Positions 14,833 to 16,176 of a DNA stretch of 16,176 nt are shown here, piece by piece (position 1 is the stretch's first letter; each line of letters begins with the position of its first letter). A program made the translations under genes and the position numbers. The notes below the pieces were generated by a model. It worked only from the letters and a program-made list of their open reading frames with translations. It was not told where the DNA came from and made no database searches. The DNA lies in contig USSP01000011.1 of assembly GCA_900557385.1 (NCBI GenBank), forward strand, positions 1-16,176, read 5' to 3'. Source of the DNA: an uncultured Lachnospiraceae bacterium. Its GTDB lineage: Bacteria > Bacillota > Clostridia > Lachnospirales > Lachnospiraceae.

Positions 14833-15018
14833 CTATTTGCTGACATAATGCACTCTTGTTTCATCAGGAGCTATTCCCATCCATACAGCCCCCAATCCAA
14901 GCCTATCTGCTTCTAACAACAAATTTTCAACCGATGCACTCATATCAATCTCACAGTATTCAGGTGCAATCACATCTTTCTTGTAACATGGCACAAACAC
15001 AATTGGAGCAAGATTCAA
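14833..15018 (-). pseudogene. Nitroreductase-family C-terminal fragment
   Basis: The frame reads NLAPIVFVPCYKKD, then MSASVENLLLEADRLGLGAVWMGIAPDETR and ends soon after. This is the flavin-binding C-terminal half of small FMN-dependent nitroreductases, where ENLLLEA..LGLG.VW.G is the usual block. Only about 60 of the expected 170-190 residues remain. Upstream the frame closes and abuts an unrelated plus-strand remnant, so the N-terminal half was deleted at or near 15018. It is not expected to be active. Confidence 0.75.
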
Positions 15019-15628
15019 ATATTGAAAACGCTATTGATAGAGATATATTTCACATTCATGGTCAATTTGATGTTAAAGCGATGTATATAACCCAGATTCA
15101 TTTAGAAATCAACTACCGGATGCTCCGATAAAAGAATATGAAATTGATGAAAATTATTTTTATCTTTATTCTAATGCCTTAACCACTCATTGCGGCGAAT
15201 ACAAAGAATTTCAGATAAAACAATACTCTAATGCTAATTCTGTAATTGAGAAAATGGCTAATGCATACCTTTCTGATGAAAATCTGCGAAGAGAAATTGA
15301 TAATTGGACTAATGACAGTAATAAAATAACAGCTAATTTAGGGTATTCGATTCAACTTAAAGCTAAGCACCCCGAATTAACTTTTTCAGATAATTATCAT
15401 TTTGACAAACTCCAATCAATAACTGGAGAACTCTCGATTTTAGGATTGTCGCCATGGAATGATTTTCATATATTTGAAACCATCAATAATGCAAATTTAG
15501 ATAATTGTATATTTTACTATTTTAATGAAAATGAGTGCGACACAATCAAGAATCTGCTTCCTTCATTAGCTGCAACTAACAAATTACATTTCGAATATGT
15601 CAAAAAATTTTGGGAGAATTTAAAATGA
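15018..15628 (+). pseudogene. Frameshifted C-terminal remnant, possibly SIR2-like/AbiH-type defence protein
   Basis: Two frames join into one protein. From 15018 the first reads NIENAIDRDIFHIHGQFDVKAMY; at the (TA)3 of 15084-15089 it must shift by two bases to continue NPDSFRNQLPDAPIKEYEID and on through the ATG at 15254 to the stop at 15628. With (TA)2 the frame would be continuous. HIHG followed far downstream by LSILGLSPWNDFHIFETINN and CIFYYFNENE resembles SIR2-like and AbiH-type proteins, where a conserved His-x-His-Gly and a late G-x-S-x-x-D block are common; the N-terminal nucleotide-binding part is absent. Family assignment is tentative. The stretch is more AT-rich than the sugar locus, suggesting transfer. 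The piece from 15254 (124 residues) could still be translated. Its stop overlaps the next start (ATGA). Confidence 0.45.
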
Positions 15629-15954
15629 AATACAAAATAATATCAAAAAGTGATTGTAAAAAATGGATAAATGTTTCCAATCTTCTTGCAAAAAGTTTAA
15701 TTAATTACAGCGAAGCGCTCCGGCAATTTAATTCTCTATCAGCAAATGTTCGTTTAAACATAAAAAAGTCATTTCAAGAATATGATAATATCCGTCGTAG
15801 AAGAATTCCGGCAGGTGAAACGGACAACGCATGGGAAATATCCGTCATGGTAGATGCTCATATTATAGCAACAGAAAACAATATTGACCCTCTAACAGCT
15901 ATTATGTGTATTAGTGCCCCATGTAAAGTTAATGAACACCTTATAATAAAATAG
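15625..15954 (+). CDS. Hypothetical protein, coupled to the defence-like remnant
   Basis: This is a 109-residue protein that I do not recognise. It starts MKYKIISKSDCKKWINVSNLL and is basic, soluble and mostly helical in appearance, with a RRRRIPAGETDNAWE segment in the middle and a C-terminal half rich in Ile, Ala and Val. No signal peptide or membrane helix is seen. The ATG at 15625 has GGGAG 8 bases upstream and overlaps the preceding stop as ATGA, so it was probably translated with the upstream gene as a two-gene unit. AT-rich codon use agrees with that gene and differs from the sugar operons. A role as partner, inhibitor or antitoxin-like protein of a defence module is only suggested by the context. 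Confidence 0.6.
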   Translation: MKYKIISKSDCKKWINVSNLLAKSLINYSEALRQFNSLSANVRLNIKKSFQEYDNIRRRRIPAGETDNAWEISVMVDAHIIATENNIDPLTAIMCISAPCKVNEHLIIK

Positions 15955-16033
15955 CTTTGTAAGCAGTTATTGCTTGATATCTATATTTTTCGCAATCAGA
16001 ATAATATGGATTTATGATGCATAAACTACTACC

Positions 16034-16090
16034 ACCACTAAAAATCCATTTGACAGCTTTTGCTTTCGATGGTATATTATCTTTAGTGGT
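16034..16090. repeat. 12-bp inverted repeats enclosing a promoter
   Basis: ACCACTAAAAAT (16034-16045) and ATCTTTAGTGGT (16079-16090) pair at 11 of 12 positions, with a perfect 9-bp outer part. They flank the promoter at 16050-16078. They may be operator arms or the recombination sites of an invertible promoter. Confidence 0.5.
16050..16078 (+). promoter_or_regulatory. Sigma-A promoter near right edge
   Basis: A perfect TTGACA (16050-16055) is separated by 17 bases from TATATT (16073-16078, one base from consensus), giving a start near 16085. No plus-strand protein gene follows before the terminator at 16122. Confidence 0.7.
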
Positions 16091-16153
16091 TGTGCTGCGT
16101 TGCTTGCGAGGCGCGTGGCCGGTGGAGTTCCATGCGTGGGCTCCACTTTTTTT
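16085..16153 (+). ncRNA. Putative small RNA of about 70 nt
   Basis: The expected transcript runs from the promoter at 16050-16078 to the U-run of the terminator at 16147-16153. It is far more GC-rich than its surroundings, which is common for structured RNA in AT-rich DNA, and carries GCGTGG twice (16113-16118 and 16134-16139) besides the terminator stem. It codes for no plausible peptide. I do not recognise the RNA family. A minus-strand open frame overlaps it, so a coding explanation is not fully excluded. Confidence 0.45.
16122..16153 (+). terminator. Intrinsic terminator
   Basis: GTGGAG (16122-16127) pairs with CTCCAC (16141-16146), with an inner CCA/TGG pairing, and seven T follow directly (16147-16153). 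Confidence 0.8.
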
Positions 16154-16176
16154 ATACCACAAATCATAGAGAAGGG

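Noticed and set aside
15019..15033. TTGAAAACGC sequence resembling a cre site
   Set aside because: It misses conserved positions in the second half and lies in the pseudogene junction, away from a promoter.
15941..16162. Minus-strand open frame of 73 codons overlapping the small RNA candidate
   Set aside because: It overlaps the 3' end of the gene at 15625, lacks a clear ribosome site, and its first half lies over the GC-rich promoter-terminator unit. The second half reads somewhat protein-like, so a fragment is not fully excluded.
1..16176. CRISPR arrays, rRNA, tRNA, insertion sequences
   Set aside because: No spaced direct-repeat array, no transposase-like frame and no cloverleaf or rRNA-like sequence was seen on either strand by eye.

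Overview
The window looks like a carbohydrate-use locus from a Gram-positive anaerobe of the Bacillota, most likely a Lachnospiraceae-type gut bacterium. This is inferred from purine-rich AAGGAGG-type ribosome binding sites, a lipoprotein sugar-binding protein with an S/T-rich linker, an MsmEFG-like ABC importer without its own ATPase, CcpA-type cre sites and moderate GC. No phylogenetic marker is present.

Left half (1-7167, all minus strand): a sucrose or fructo-oligosaccharide uptake operon. In transcription order it encodes a lipoprotein solute-binding protein, two MalF/MalG-type permeases, a LacI-family regulator, a GH13 sucrose phosphorylase and a GH32 beta-fructosidase that runs off the left edge. 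A hairpin between the binding protein and the permeases fits stoichiometric attenuation. A good promoter with a 21-bp direct repeat drives the operon, and a perfect cre match lies inside the start of the binding-protein gene.

Right-centre (7463-14392, plus strand): a divergent operon with its own consensus promoter and a perfect cre match just downstream. It encodes an aldo/keto reductase, a class II ketose-bisphosphate aldolase, a PfkB kinase, an MFS transporter, a MATE transporter and a cytosolic alkaline-phosphatase-superfamily phosphodiesterase, and it ends at a strong intrinsic terminator. Together with the left operon this suggests import of a sucrose-like glycoside, phosphorolysis or hydrolysis, then ketose phosphorylation, aldol cleavage and reduction of the aldehyde. 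The transporters and the phosphodiesterase do not fit plain sucrose use and make the operon the main functional puzzle.

Right end (14393-16176): a decayed and AT-rich accessory stretch. It holds a GNAT acetyltransferase pseudogene, a nitroreductase fragment, and a frameshifted C-terminal remnant that resembles SIR2-like/AbiH-type defence proteins, followed by a translationally coupled small protein of unknown function. The last 150 bases hold a consensus promoter enclosed by 12-bp inverted repeats and an intrinsic terminator about 70 bases downstream, which together look like a small RNA gene or an invertible promoter.

Two local GC-rich patches with C/G homopolymers (about 1-131 in the GH32 gene, 9436-9560 in the kinase gene) stand out. 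The first breaks the GH32 frame; the second contains an in-frame run of 11 C.
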